64,000 nucleotides of DNA, taken from Argentina anserina (lineage: Eukaryota; Streptophyta; Magnoliopsida; Rosales; Rosaceae). Location: positions 19,108,395-19,172,394 of the forward strand of contig NC_065878.1 of assembly GCF_933775445.1 (NCBI RefSeq), written 5' to 3'. Positions 22,301 through 33,245 of this stretch are shown here, one piece after another. Below the pieces are notes generated by a model. The model searched no databases and was not told the origin of the DNA. It worked only from the letters and a program-made list of their open reading frames with translations. Within the stretch, counting starts at the first letter, position 1. Every line of letters starts with the position of its first letter. The position numbers and the translations under genes were made by a program.

Positions 22301-24600
22301 ACTGAGTGGATCTCGCTGAACGATTGATTTAATTGACATTATTGCTTGAATCAATATATTTGCTTCTCCTTCCACAGACCCAAATTCCCCAGTCATAATT
22401 TCTACAAGATTAGACACTACTTCAGACGACAAAAGGTTTTAAAAAAAAAGCCCCAGTCATAATTTCTGCAAGATTAGACACTACTTCAGACGACAAAAAG
22501 TAAAAAAAAAAGTTTTTTTTTTTGTGATTTACAACAATCCGAGTAGATCACTAACGCTGTCTGGTCAAAGCCAATAGAAATTCCAAGCATGTGTTTGCCA
22601 TTTTTGGATGTCGTTGCCCACAGATACCAATTCCAGCAACAGTATCAGCAGCAAATCTCCTGTCTGGATCTCTAATATAATCCTAGGAACACATGAAAGT
22701 AATAAGCTAACAATACATACCTTTTATTACATGTGTGTGTGTGTGTATTATCATATGCTTGTATAAAAGTATCCAATATAAAACTTATCGGCCTTGAGAG
22801 GAATGATCAAACCAAATATAAAAAGCCAGACAAAATACCTGAAACTCTTTGAGAACAAGTGGAATTGATGAATCTGTTACTACGTGAGCCAGTATGTCAA
22901 GTTTCAAGGCTTTAATTTGATATGAATCTGATGAGCATATGAAGAAGTCTTCAAAGTACGGAGAGAAGAGTGAAGGAATTGCTTTAGCAAACACTTGAAT
23001 GTTGCACCAAACCTGCACTGGTCAATAAGAAAACTATCCTCACCATTTTACCAACTGTAACCTAGTTATAATAATAGAACACAAGGTTCAAACACAAGGA
23101 AATGTTAAATACCACATATTTAGAGGCAGCAGATGATCTTTGGATGAACAGGAGTGGTTTAACGATTCTTCTTACTTCCTCCATTGGTGACATAATCCAG
23201 TGTACACCAGCAGCGGCTAGTACAACTGCACTATTATTACTCCATAACAATGGTGAGGTACAACGCAGCAGGAACTTCACATCCTCATTATTGTTTCCAA
23301 GTGTAAAACGTGGATTAAATTCAGATGAATCTTTACTCATGAAACCCGCTCGTGATAAATATTCATCTGGCCCTTCAATATAACATCGAAAGACAACATT
23401 TGCCAATTCAGACTCATGCAGACCACTCATGTCACCATCCTCTTCTAATACAGAATTTGTGTCGCCTGATTCCTTTTGAAATTTAAAATTCTCTGTGTGA
23501 TGCAAAGAAGCCATAATGGATTCCTGCACAAACCCATGCCTTGCAATTACGTAGCGCAAAAGGATCCCAATTAAAACTATTTGACCCCATTCTTCAACAT
23601 CAGGAAGAACCTCGCATAACCTCCGATAGTTTCTTCCAATCAAAGACAAATTATTTGGACAAATTGAAGAGAAGGCAGCGGCAGCAGCTCCAACAACACA
23701 AGGGGAATGGTCATTCAACAGTATACCAATAATCTGCACAATGTAGGATATCACACTAATGTTAATACAGCTGTAGTAAATACAAACTCTTTGCTCCATT
23801 TCTCCACCAAATAATATGGAGATATCAACAATCCATAACAACAACTAAAACAATGGAGCATATAGATGAATCAGACCTCTTCAATACCGGCATTATACTC
23901 CTCGAGCCGCAAATCATGCAGCTTCGGAAGTGCATTCGCAGCGCATTTCCGAACATACACGGACGGATCCCTAGCACATTTCCCCACCGCAACCATAACC
24001 AACGGTACAATAACATGCAGCCGGATCCCAGCCATGGCTCGCAGCGCCCACGCCCTCACCAACGGATTCGGATCCCCCAGATCCCTCTGGAAGCAATTAA
24101 TCGAAAGCAATGCCTCATTCGGACGCCTGCAACATCAAATACTCAAATTTCCAACTCACAGAACGAATTTCAAAAGGTTAAACAATTAGTGATCGATCAA
24201 GATTAAACATACTTGTGAGCATAATGCAGCAGGTACAAGTACACCAGCTTCTTAACCTCCGCTGACTGCGTCGCTACGTTCTTAACAACCTGCGGTTCCG
24301 ATTCACCGGAGTTGAAGCTAAATTATGCGATTTGTGATTTGAGCATATTGAAATTTGAAAAGGAGAAAAGAGAGAGGGAATCACCTGAGGGAAGAAATTG
24401 GAGACGTCGAAGCCCTGGGCGATGAGAGCGAGGAGGCGTTTGAGAGCTTCGCACTTCTCGGAGTCGAACTTGCTGTCGAGGAGAGGAGCGATGCTGACGT
24501 CTTCGGGGTCATCGTAGAGGTGGGCGTCGGTGCCGATCCGGAAGACTACTGTCGACACTTTGCTTAGAGTATCGGCGGTGGCGGAGAATTGACTGAACAT
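19320..24600 (-). CDS. AP3B: AP-3 adaptor complex, beta subunit
   Basis: Eleven exons on the minus strand: 24385-24600, 24213-24289, 23877-24126, 23113-23733, 22839-23012, 22556-22682, 22292-22419, 21760-21960, 20562-21541, 19806-20075 and 19320-19689. All join in phase to 3,414 nt (1,137 residues plus stop), the length expected for plant AP3-beta (Arabidopsis PAT2). The N-terminus MFSQFSATADTLSKVS and YDDPEDVSIAPLLDSKF is typical. Adaptin HEAT-type repeats span about residues 30-600 (DLGDPNPLVRAWALRAMAGI; DPSVYVRKCAANALPKLHDL). An acidic, Ser-rich hinge lies at about 740-790 (GSGGSEEDGSASEDDD), followed by the C-terminal appendage. AP-3 sorts cargo from the trans-Golgi/endosome to the vacuole; in plants it affects vacuole biogenesis. 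The gene looks intact. Confidence 0.95.
22387..22500. repeat. 50-bp tandem duplication over the AP3B exon 7 acceptor
   Basis: Bases 22387-22436 and 22451-22500 are almost identical 50-mers, differing at one internal base and at the end, separated by a poly-A tract. In gene sense each copy carries the same CTGAAG|TAGTGTC acceptor and the first codons of exon 7. The downstream copy continues into the real exon; the upstream copy is a decoy in intron 6. Confidence 0.9.
22726..22748. repeat. (GT)n microsatellite in an AP3B intron
   Basis: A short run of TG dinucleotides in the intron between exons 5 and 6. Confidence 0.8.
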
Positions 24601-25152
24601 TTTTTTTCCGGTGGTTTTTGGTTTTTTTTTTTTAACTCCCGGAGCTAATTATGTGTGTGTTTTGATAGAGCGGGAGTGACTAGCTCCAGTGACTTGCTTG
24701 TGTCAGAGAAACTAATCTTTTAGTTGATGCTCTTGTTCTGAAATATTCATGAAAGATTCATTGATGCACTCGTATCGTAACTCCAAATTCCAAATGTCAA
24801 TAAACTCCTTTGATGCTCGCCTACCTTCCATAAGAGCTTCCTCTCTCATACAAAGTTAGCTCAACATGACAGGTCTAGCCTCAATTCTGAAAAACGTTAG
24901 TAACTCCCCTAGTAGTAACAGCATGCTCGAATCCTCTCTGGCATGAGTTTTATCTCACACATCACACATTTCAAATAGAAAATTTTAAATAAACAGTGTT
25001 CAACAACATAAACATAATTATAAAACACACATAGATCTTTAAAAAAACGTAACTTCTTTAAACCATTGACTACATACGTAAGTCGTAACAGCTTAAACAT
25101 AAACATTCAAATAAACAATGTTCAAACATAGAAACGCAATTCATCATCTCCC
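24601..25152. other. AP3B 5' flank up to the copia insertion
   Basis: A T-rich stretch directly upstream of the AP3B start probably holds its 5' UTR and promoter. Nothing else is recognisable. Confidence 0.5.
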
Positions 25153-26182
25153 TGTTGGAAAAATGGTTCATAAACCATTTAAAACCAAATTTTAATTATA
25201 AATTAAATTAAGTTAAACTTATAATTAATCAAAGATGAACATAGATTTGAGTTCTCCATAATGAGGGCTACAAGATCATATGTTTGTTTGTGTAATTTGG
25301 TTTGTGGGTGAATAAGAAATTGTCACTCAAAGATTGCTACTTAGAATGAGGGAAAGGTGTTTGTCGGTTTGTCCCACATTGCAAAAGAGAAGTGTTGAAA
25401 AGACTTTATATAAAATCCATTGTGTATGGATTGTAAAAGTGTATAAGCCCTTTTATACTCTCTCGTGCACGCGCAGGGGGTGCAAATCCCAGGTCACAAG
25501 GAAAACTCGTGTATGCATGTGCGACCTGCGGACACGAATGCAACACCGAATTGAGGGTCGGAACGCAGAATCTTTTTGCATTTCCGAAAATTCGGTTTTG
25601 ACTTTTCAAATTCTCTTGACTGTTCAAATTCTTCTTTTGTAACAACTGTGTTATTGTGTGTTATGGAGAATTATAACAGAATTAAAATCAGTGTTTGTAA
25701 CATATGTAACTCATATATGTTATGATCTTTTGATTTCTATAACAGCCATCCTATTCATTGCTAATTGCAAATCCTCACTGTATAAATAGCCATCATCCTT
25801 TCTTGTTTTTTCATCCATTCGAAATACAATCATATCCCACTCTCAAAGTTCTTAGCTTTTCTCTGGTGATAGAAAGAGGGACCTTTCAAGTTCGTTAAAG
25901 ATTCTAGTTAGCAGTGCAACTTCCTAGAATCGTTTAGTCGTTATATCCTGGGAGACAAGCGCCAAGCAGCCTTGCACCGGTAGAGGAGGCGTAAACGTCT
26001 TAAGGACAGTGTGGTATCACACACGTCTCGACTAGTTCTTCCATCACCAATCGTTCGGTATTTTGGTTGAATTATTTTTTGTGTTCTTCGTTATTAGAGT
26101 TACATGTTTAGTTTTTGTTTTATAATTATTTATAATTCAGTTTATTAAATTATATATGCAATATATCACTGTTTTTCTAACA
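25153..26182 (+). repeat. 5' LTR of the copia element
   Basis: 1,030 bp, TG...CA. Contains the likely core promoter CTGTATAAATAGCC at about 25778. Confidence 0.95.
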
Positions 26183-26286
26183 ATCTTAAGACGTTTAGTT
26201 TGATATTGCTTATATAATTTGTATTCAATATTTTTCTAAATATTTCCAAGAAAACTTATACCGTGTGTGTGTTTCAGTTTCTGAAA

Positions 26287-28838
26287 ATGACTCACGGAGA
26301 AAATTCTGGAAATGGCAAGGGACCTTTGGTGCCAACTGTGCCTACTGCCCCCATTGTACCTGTCTCAGTATCCCATGGGGAAAAACCTGAGAAGTTCAAC
26401 GGTTTGCATTTCAAGAGGTGGCAACAAAATATGATGTTTTATCAGACCACTCTGAATCTGGCAAGATTTTTGACGGAGAATGCTCCTGAGTTCAAGGAAG
26501 ATGACCATAGCGATCAAGCAAAAATTGCTGCTGTGAATGCATGGAATAATTCTAACTACTTATGTAGGAATTATATCATGAATGGTCTAACCGACTCATT
26601 GTACAATGTGTACATTAGCATGGAACAACAAAAGAGCTATGGGTTGGAGAAAAAATATAAAATCGAGGATGCCGGTGCCAAGAAGTTTATCGTGGGCCGC
26701 TTCCTTGATTATAAAATGGTGGATTCCAAAGCTGTGATGAGTCAATTCTTTGAGATTCAGCTAATCCTGCATGAGATTCACGCTGAAGGAATGCAACTAG
26801 GTGAAAGTTTTCAAGTGTCATGTGCTATTGAAAAGTTACCACCTGCCTGGAAAGACTTCAAGAATTATTTGAAGCACAAGCGAAAGGAAATGACCATGGA
26901 GGATCTAGAGGTTAGGCTTCGCATTGAGGAAGACAACCGAGGATCCGAAAAAAAAACATGGATCAATGGCGTCTCTGCCAAGGCAAACATGATGGAACAT
27001 GGTCAAGGTTCCAAAAACAAGAAAGGCAAGTATCACGGGTCCAAGCTGGGGCCGAAAGGAGGCATCTCCAAGAAGCCAAGGTTTGAAGGCAAGTGCTACA
27101 ACTGTGACAAGACTGGTCACAAGTCTGTCGACTGCAACAAACCGAAGAGGAACAAAAGGAAGGAGGCAAACCTGATTGAAGCTGTCACTCAGGATGTTGC
27201 AGACATGAACCTCTGTTGCATGATATCTGAGATGAACATGATGGATTCAAACCCCAAGGAATGGTGGATGGACACTGGAGCCACCAAACATGTCTGTGCT
27301 GACAAGAAGATGTTCTCCACCTTCGAACCATCTGAGGATGGGGAGATTCTGTACATGGGGAACTCTGCAACCTCCACAATCAAGGGGAAAGGAAAGGTGA
27401 TTCTGAAGATGACCTCTGGAAAGGAGTTGACTATGAACAATGTCCTATATGTTCCGGAGATCCGCAAGAACCTGATTTCTGGTGCAATGTTGAACTCTCA
27501 TGGGTTCCGCATAGTGATAGAGTCTGATAAGCTTGTTTTATCCAAGAATGGAATGTTTGTGGGTAAGGGCTATGTATCAGGTGGGATGATCAAAATGAAT
27601 GTAATGACTTTGATCAAGAAAATGAATGAAGCTTCTACTTCCACCTACATGATTGAGTCTTCCAATTTATGGCATGGTAGACTAGGACATGTTAATTATG
27701 ATACTTTGCGAAAGTTATTTAACATGGAACACTTACCAAAATTCCAATTTGATTCAAAACATAAGTGTGAAACTTGTGTAGAGACAAAACTGACTAGATC
27801 ATCTTTCCAAAGTGTTGAAAGAAACAGTAAACCCCTTGATCTGATTCATACAGATGTGTGTGATTTAAAATCAACGTTATCTAGAGGGAATAATAAATAC
27901 TTTATTACTTTCATAGATGATAGCACGAAATATTGCTATGTGTATTTGCTAAAATGCAAAAGTGAGGCTATAGAGAAGTTCATTCTCTATAAAAATGAGG
28001 TTGAGAACCAACTCAACAAGAAAATTAAGGCACTAAAAAGTGACCGAGGGGGTGAGTATGAATCGCCATTTGCTGATATTTGTGCTCATAATGAGATTAT
28101 ACATCAGAGGACTGCTCTATACTCACCACAATCCAATGGTGTAGCAGAACGCAAAAATCGTACTCTAAAGGATATGATGAATGATATGCTACTCAGTTCT
28201 GGGATGCCACCCAACATGTGGGGAGACGCGATTCTCACGGCAAATTACCTTTTAAATAAGGTGCCCAAAAAGAAAGAAGAAAAAACTCCATATGAGTTAT
28301 GGTTAGGGAGAAAACAATCCTACAAATACTTAAAAGTATGGGGATGTTTGGCAAAAGTGAAAATTCATAAACCTAAAAAGGTGAATAATAGGCCTAAAAC
28401 GGTTGATTGCATCTTTATTAGATATGCACATAACAGTTCGGCTTATCGATTCCTAGTCCACGATTCGAGTATTCATGAAATCCATAAGGATACGATAATG
28501 GAATTGAGAAATGCATCCTTCTTTGAAAATGTATTTCCACGGAAGTCTAGAGAGGAATTTAGTTCTTCTAAACGGACACGTGAAGACAACCGAGCCGAAA
28601 CTGATGATGCTCAGGATCAAGAATCTGAGTCGGAGTCCGAATCTAAGTCTGAGGTTGAACCTAGACGAAGTAAAAGGGCAAGGACCGTAAAATCCTATGG
28701 ACCTGACTTCCTGTCATATATGTTGAAGGTGATCCTCGTACCTTCAAAGAGGCAGTCAACTCTACTGATGGTCTTTTGTGGAAAGAAGCAATCAAAAGTG
28801 AGGTTGACTCTATCATGTAAAATCACACTTGGGAATTA
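26287..28838 (+). pseudogene. Copia gag-protease-integrase ORF, frameshifted at its 3' end
   Basis: The start at 26287 (MTHGENSGNGKG) is preferred over an upstream in-frame Met because gag homology begins there. Domains in order are gag; a CCHC zinc knuckle CYNCDKTGHKSVDCNK (about 27094-27141); the aspartic protease motif WWMDTGATKHVC (about 27262); the GAG-pre-integrase motif LWHGRLGHVNYDTLRKL (about 27668); and the integrase core with its D,D-35-E residues intact (HTDVCD, SDRGGEYES, PQSNGVAERKNRTL). Near 28715-28725 the frame shifts after the Arg/Lys-rich stretch and runs out of homology. In the homologous frame a stop replaces a sense codon at about 28818, so pol cannot be made as one protein. 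Confidence 0.9.
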
Positions 28839-30261
28839 GTGGATTTGCCACCTGGGTGTAAGCCTTTGACTTCCAAGTGGATTTTCAAAAAGAAATTAAA
28901 AGCTGATGGGTCAATAGACAAATACAAGGCTAGACTTGTTATTAAAGGCTACAGGCAAAAGGAGGGTTTGGATTATTTTGACACGTATTCTCCTGTGACG
29001 AGAATAACCTCCATACGGATGGTACTTGCAATTGCAGTGTTGCACAAACTTGAAGTACACCAAATGGATGTAAAGACGGCTTTCCTAAATGTAGATGTAG
29101 AAGAAGAAATCTACATGGAACAACCAGAAGGTTTTTCTGCTCTTTCTCAGAGTAAGAAGGTGTGCAGATTGGTTAAGTCATTATATGGCTTAAAACAAGC
29201 AACAAAACAATGGCATGATAAATTTGATAATGCCATGATCACCAGTGGATTTAGAATAAATGAAGGTGATAAGTGTGTATATGTCAAAGACACTGAAAAT
29301 GGATATATCATTCTATGTTTGTATGTGGATGATATGCAACGATAAGATGATCAAGTCCACTAAAGACATGTTGAATTCTAAGTTTGACATGAAAGACTTG
29401 GGACTTGCTGATGTCATTTTAAAAATTAAAATTACGAGAACATCACAATGGCTTGTGTTGAGTCAAACACACTATGTGGACAATATTCTTGGGAAATTTG
29501 ACAAGGAATGTTCTGGAATTGTCAAAACTCCTGTAGATATGAATCTACATTTGTCCAAGAATAAAAGTGAAAGTGTTTCTCAATTAGAGTATTCAAGAAT
29601 AATTGGGAGTCTAATGTACTTAACAAATTGTACAAGACCAGATCTAGCTTATGCGGTTCATAAGCTAAGTAGGTACACGAGTAATCCTGGAGCTATGTAT
29701 TGGCAAGCGATTGGTAGAGTACTCAAATACTTAAGGTATACTCGTACCTATGGATTGCACTACACATCATACCCAGCTGTTATATAAGGGTTCACTGATG
29801 TGAACTGGATATCTGACATGAAAGACTCAAAGTCTACTAGAGGATATGTATTTACGCTAGGGGGTGCAGTCGTGTCCTGAAAGTCCTCAAAACAAACAGT
29901 TATAATTAGATTCACAATGGAGTCTGAGTTTGTAGCACTAGACAAATGTGGGGAGGAAGCAGAATGGTTACGCCAGTTCATAGAGGACATTCCTAGATTG
30001 ACAAAACCTGTGTCTGCGATTAGTATACATTGTGATAGTTAATCTGCAATTATCAGGACACAAAGCAAGATGTATAATGGTAAGTCTAGACACATTTGTC
30101 GAAGACATAATACCATTAGACAATTACTCTCAACTGGAGTTATCTCTATAGACTATGTAAAGTCTAAGGATAATATTGATGATCCTTTAACCAAAGGGTT
30201 AAACAGAGAGTTAGTTGAAAAATCATCGAATGGAATGGGACTAAAACCCATTGGAAATTAA
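28839..30261 (+). pseudogene. Copia reverse transcriptase-RNase H, broken
   Basis: RT starts in a new frame with LTSKWIFKKKLKADGSIDKY and continues through VHQMDVKTAFLN to the catalytic LYVDDM at about 29320. There a short deletion shifts the frame and gives a stop at about 29343. RT resumes in another frame ([20 protein letters not shown]). RNase H follows with stops at about 29785 and 29878 (a Trp codon of the 'SWKS' type has become TGA), and the C-terminal DDPLTKGLNRELVE lies near 30178-30220. There are at least two frameshifts and several nonsense changes. Confidence 0.9.
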
Positions 30262-30842
30262 AAATCACTACAGTGGATACACAACCTAGCTAACTGGAGA
30301 TCCCAAGATCCAGGTTCAAAAGGGAAAACCAAATTGTGGAGATTAGTTCGGATCACTGTGGGGAGTTCCCCAAGTCCATTCCTATGATGAAAAACAGTGA
30401 TACCCGTAAGGATGAGGTTAAGCTAAAAAAATTTAATGATTCTTATGCGTCGAGAAATCGAGCAAAGTAATGCGCGGGTTACTCTTAATTAAGAGATCAC
30501 CTATGCAAGAGAGAAGTATGACCGCTTCTAGGGGAGTTAATGAGGGCATAACTATTATCAAACTAGTTGCAGAACCAGGCGTGTGTTCCATGGCCAAAAT
30601 GGGCATAAAAATGAAAACCGAAGTGTACCAGGGAGACTCATGTGTGAAGTATGTCATCATTTACACAAATGACGAATAGTTCAAAGACATCGCGTCTACT
30701 ATTTAGTTAGTAAAGTAAGCATACTTTCATAAGGGAATGTTCAAATGGTCAAACCTACCTATCTTATGCAGGTTTCAACCGTAGAAATCTATCACCAAAT
30801 TATATCGAGTCTTTGGTGGCCAATTTCATTCATGTGGGGAAT

Positions 30843-31849
30843 TGTTGGAAAAATGGTTCATAAACAATTTAAAACCAAATTTTAATTGATTAATTAAATT
30901 AAGTTAAATTTATAATTAATCAAAGATGAATATAGATTTGAGTTCTCCATAATGAGGGCTACAAGATCATATGTTTGTTTGTGTAATTTGGTTTGTGGGT
31001 GAATAAGAAATTGTCACTCAAAGATGGCTACTTAGAATGAGGGAAAGGTGTTTGTCCCACATTGCAAAAGAGAAGTGTTGAAAAGACTTTATATAGAATC
31101 CATTGTGTATGGATTGTAAAGTGTGTAAGCCTCTTTATACCCTCTCGCGCACACGCAGGGGGGTGCAAATCCCAGGTCACAAGGGAAACTCGTGTATGCC
31201 CGTGCGACCTGCGGACACGAATGCAACACCGAATTGAGGGTCGGAACGCAAAATCTTTTTGCATTTCCGAAAATTCGGTTTTTTGACTGTTCAAATTCTT
31301 CTTTTGCAACAACTATGTTATTGTGTGTTATGGAGAATTATAACAGAATTGAAATCAGTGCTTGTAACATATGCAACTCATATATGTTATGATCTTTTGA
31401 TTTCTATAATAGCCATCATATTCATTGTTGATTGCAAATCCTCACTGTATAAATAGTCACCATCCTTTCTTATTTTTTCATCCATTCGAAACACAATCCT
31501 CTCCCACTCTCAAAGTTCTTAGCTTTTCTCTGGTGATAGAAAGAGGTACATTTCGAGTTCGTTGAAGGTTCTAGTTAGTAGTGCAACTTCCTAGAATCGT
31601 TTAGTCGTTATATCCTGGGAGACAAGCGCCAAGCATCCTTGCACCTGTAGAGGAGGCGCAAAGGTCTTAAGGAGAGTGTGGTATCACACACGTCTCGACT
31701 AGTTCTTCCATCACCAATCGTTCGGTATTTTGGTTGAATTACTTTTCGTCTTCTTCGTTATTAGAGTTACATGTTTAGTTTCTGTTTTATAATTATTTAT
31801 AATTTAGTTTATTAAATTATATATGCAATATATCACTGTTTTTCTAACA
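30843..31849 (+). repeat. 3' LTR of the copia element
   Basis: 1,007 bp, matching the 5' LTR. Its TATA is at about 31446 (CTGTATAAATAGTC). Confidence 0.95.
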
Positions 31850-31879
31850 CTCCCAAAACCTAACAACATAATTTTCATA

Positions 31880-32085
31880 ATTTTCCGTCCTCTACTATTT
31901 ATCATACTTTCCAAGAAGTAAATGGTGTTGCCGATAGATTAACTCATTTTACTTGTGGTGGTCTTATTAATAGTGTATGGTTTGAGGAGCCTCCTGACAT
32001 TATACATGATGTGCTCTATACGGATATTTGTGGTATTTCTCATGTAGCACAGGATTCAGGCCTTTTGTTCATCTTGTTACATAAC
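31880..32085 (+). pseudogene. Plant RNase H-like (RVT_3/LINE-derived) fragment
   Basis: An open frame without ATG reads HTFQEVNGVADRLTHFTCGG and then WFEEPPDIIHDVLYTD. This is the typical 'REVNQVADxLA...WLxxPPxFI...L' end of plant RNase H-type proteins derived from non-LTR retrotransposons. It begins next to the right target duplication of the copia element, which may have inserted into an older LINE relic. Confidence 0.55.
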
Positions 32086-32509
32086 GTTATTTCTATTAAC
32101 AAAAATCGCGACAACCAGTTCTTTTTAAGTGATTTGTCTTAAAAAAAACATGATTTTCGAGACCAATAAACTTTCTCCCATCAACGTAACACACACATTC
32201 TAAAAACAACTTACCACGTACATCTCAAAAATGTAACTTCTTACCTCAGTCCAAGAACACATCATACATGCATTTCCAACACCCTAGATAGAATGCATGA
32301 CCAAGTAGGTATGCACGAAATATTGGAAACAAAAGATTTCTTAATACTGGAATCTCCACATCACCAGATTTTGGTGGCAAAATAAAGCTCACCCCGTTGA
32401 GTGGGGAATTATTTAATTCCTAAACTGTCCTCAAAACCGTTGAAACCTCTCGAAATTTGTTACGAAGTTTTACCCGATTTCCCTTTAGATAAATAGCCCT
32501 TTGTGATTT
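32086..32509. other. Intergenic, upstream of the FDM gene
   Basis: AT-rich, probably the promoter region of the FDM gene. No gene seen. Confidence 0.4.
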
Positions 32510-33245
32510 TCACTGACCACCAAAACAAACCAACCCAATAAACCCAGTGGTTCTTCTCTCCAAGTCAGACTGTGACTGTGACCCAGTCTTCCTTCTCTTC
32601 CGGAGCTCCGATTCTCTCTCAGGTGACCTCACTGGGCTCTTCAATTTCCGATTCTTTACTTGATTTCGGTTCCGATTAGCTGCTTGCATGTACATTTTTT
32701 ACAGCGTGCATTGCTGTTTTAGGGTTTTGAATTTGTGTGAGGTTTCAAGTTTGGAGCTTCAGGGATTAGAGCTGTGTAATTCTTTTGATTTTTGGTTTTT
32801 TTTTATCTGAGTAGTTTTGTGTTGGGATTATGTATTGGAGCAAGAATTAAGTAGTGATTTAATTTCACATAAGAGAGAAATGAAGGATTTCATGAACTGA
32901 AGTATTGAAATTTAAAGCCTTGTTTTGTTTATCTTAAAATTTCTGGGTTGATTTTGTGATTTTTGTCTTCCAATTTTAGAGTGGATATGAAATAGACAAA
33001 ATAAATAAAGAAAGAGACCAATGTTTGTGAAATTGTGAAGAAATTCGATTCACAGCGTTGGGCTACTGAAACTGTTATTACTCACTCAATCAAGTCTACT
33101 TTCTGTTTCATTTAAACTGTGTTTGTGTATGTTCGATTTTGTAAAATGAATATATTTGACAAAGTTGAATTCAACAGTAATTTTGACAAGTGATTGTGAA
33201 AAACATAGTGTTACAGGTTGCTGCTGCATTTTAATTACAGCGGAA
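32510..33245 (+). promoter_or_regulatory. 5' UTR and leader intron of the FDM gene
   Basis: A CT-rich leader exon ends CTCTCAG|GTGACC at 32622, and a T-rich intron runs to TTAATTACAG|CGGAAATG at 33240. This places the start codon 6 bases into the second exon. An alternative acceptor is at about 33216. Confidence 0.65.

Larger units (their letters stand above)
25153..31849 (+). mobile_element. Ty1/copia LTR retrotransposon, complete in structure
   Basis: Two LTRs (25153-26182 and 30843-31849) start TGTTGGAAAAATGG and end TTTTTCTAACA. The 5-bp target duplication CTCCC flanks both ends (25148-25152 and 31850-31854). The internal region carries gag, protease, integrase, RT and RNase H in copia order. 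A purine-rich GTGGGGAAT lies directly before the 3' LTR. I could not identify the primer-binding site after the 5' LTR (ATCTTAAGACG). Substitutions between the LTRs and two indels (about 8 and 16 bp) show that the insertion is not very recent. Confidence 0.97.
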
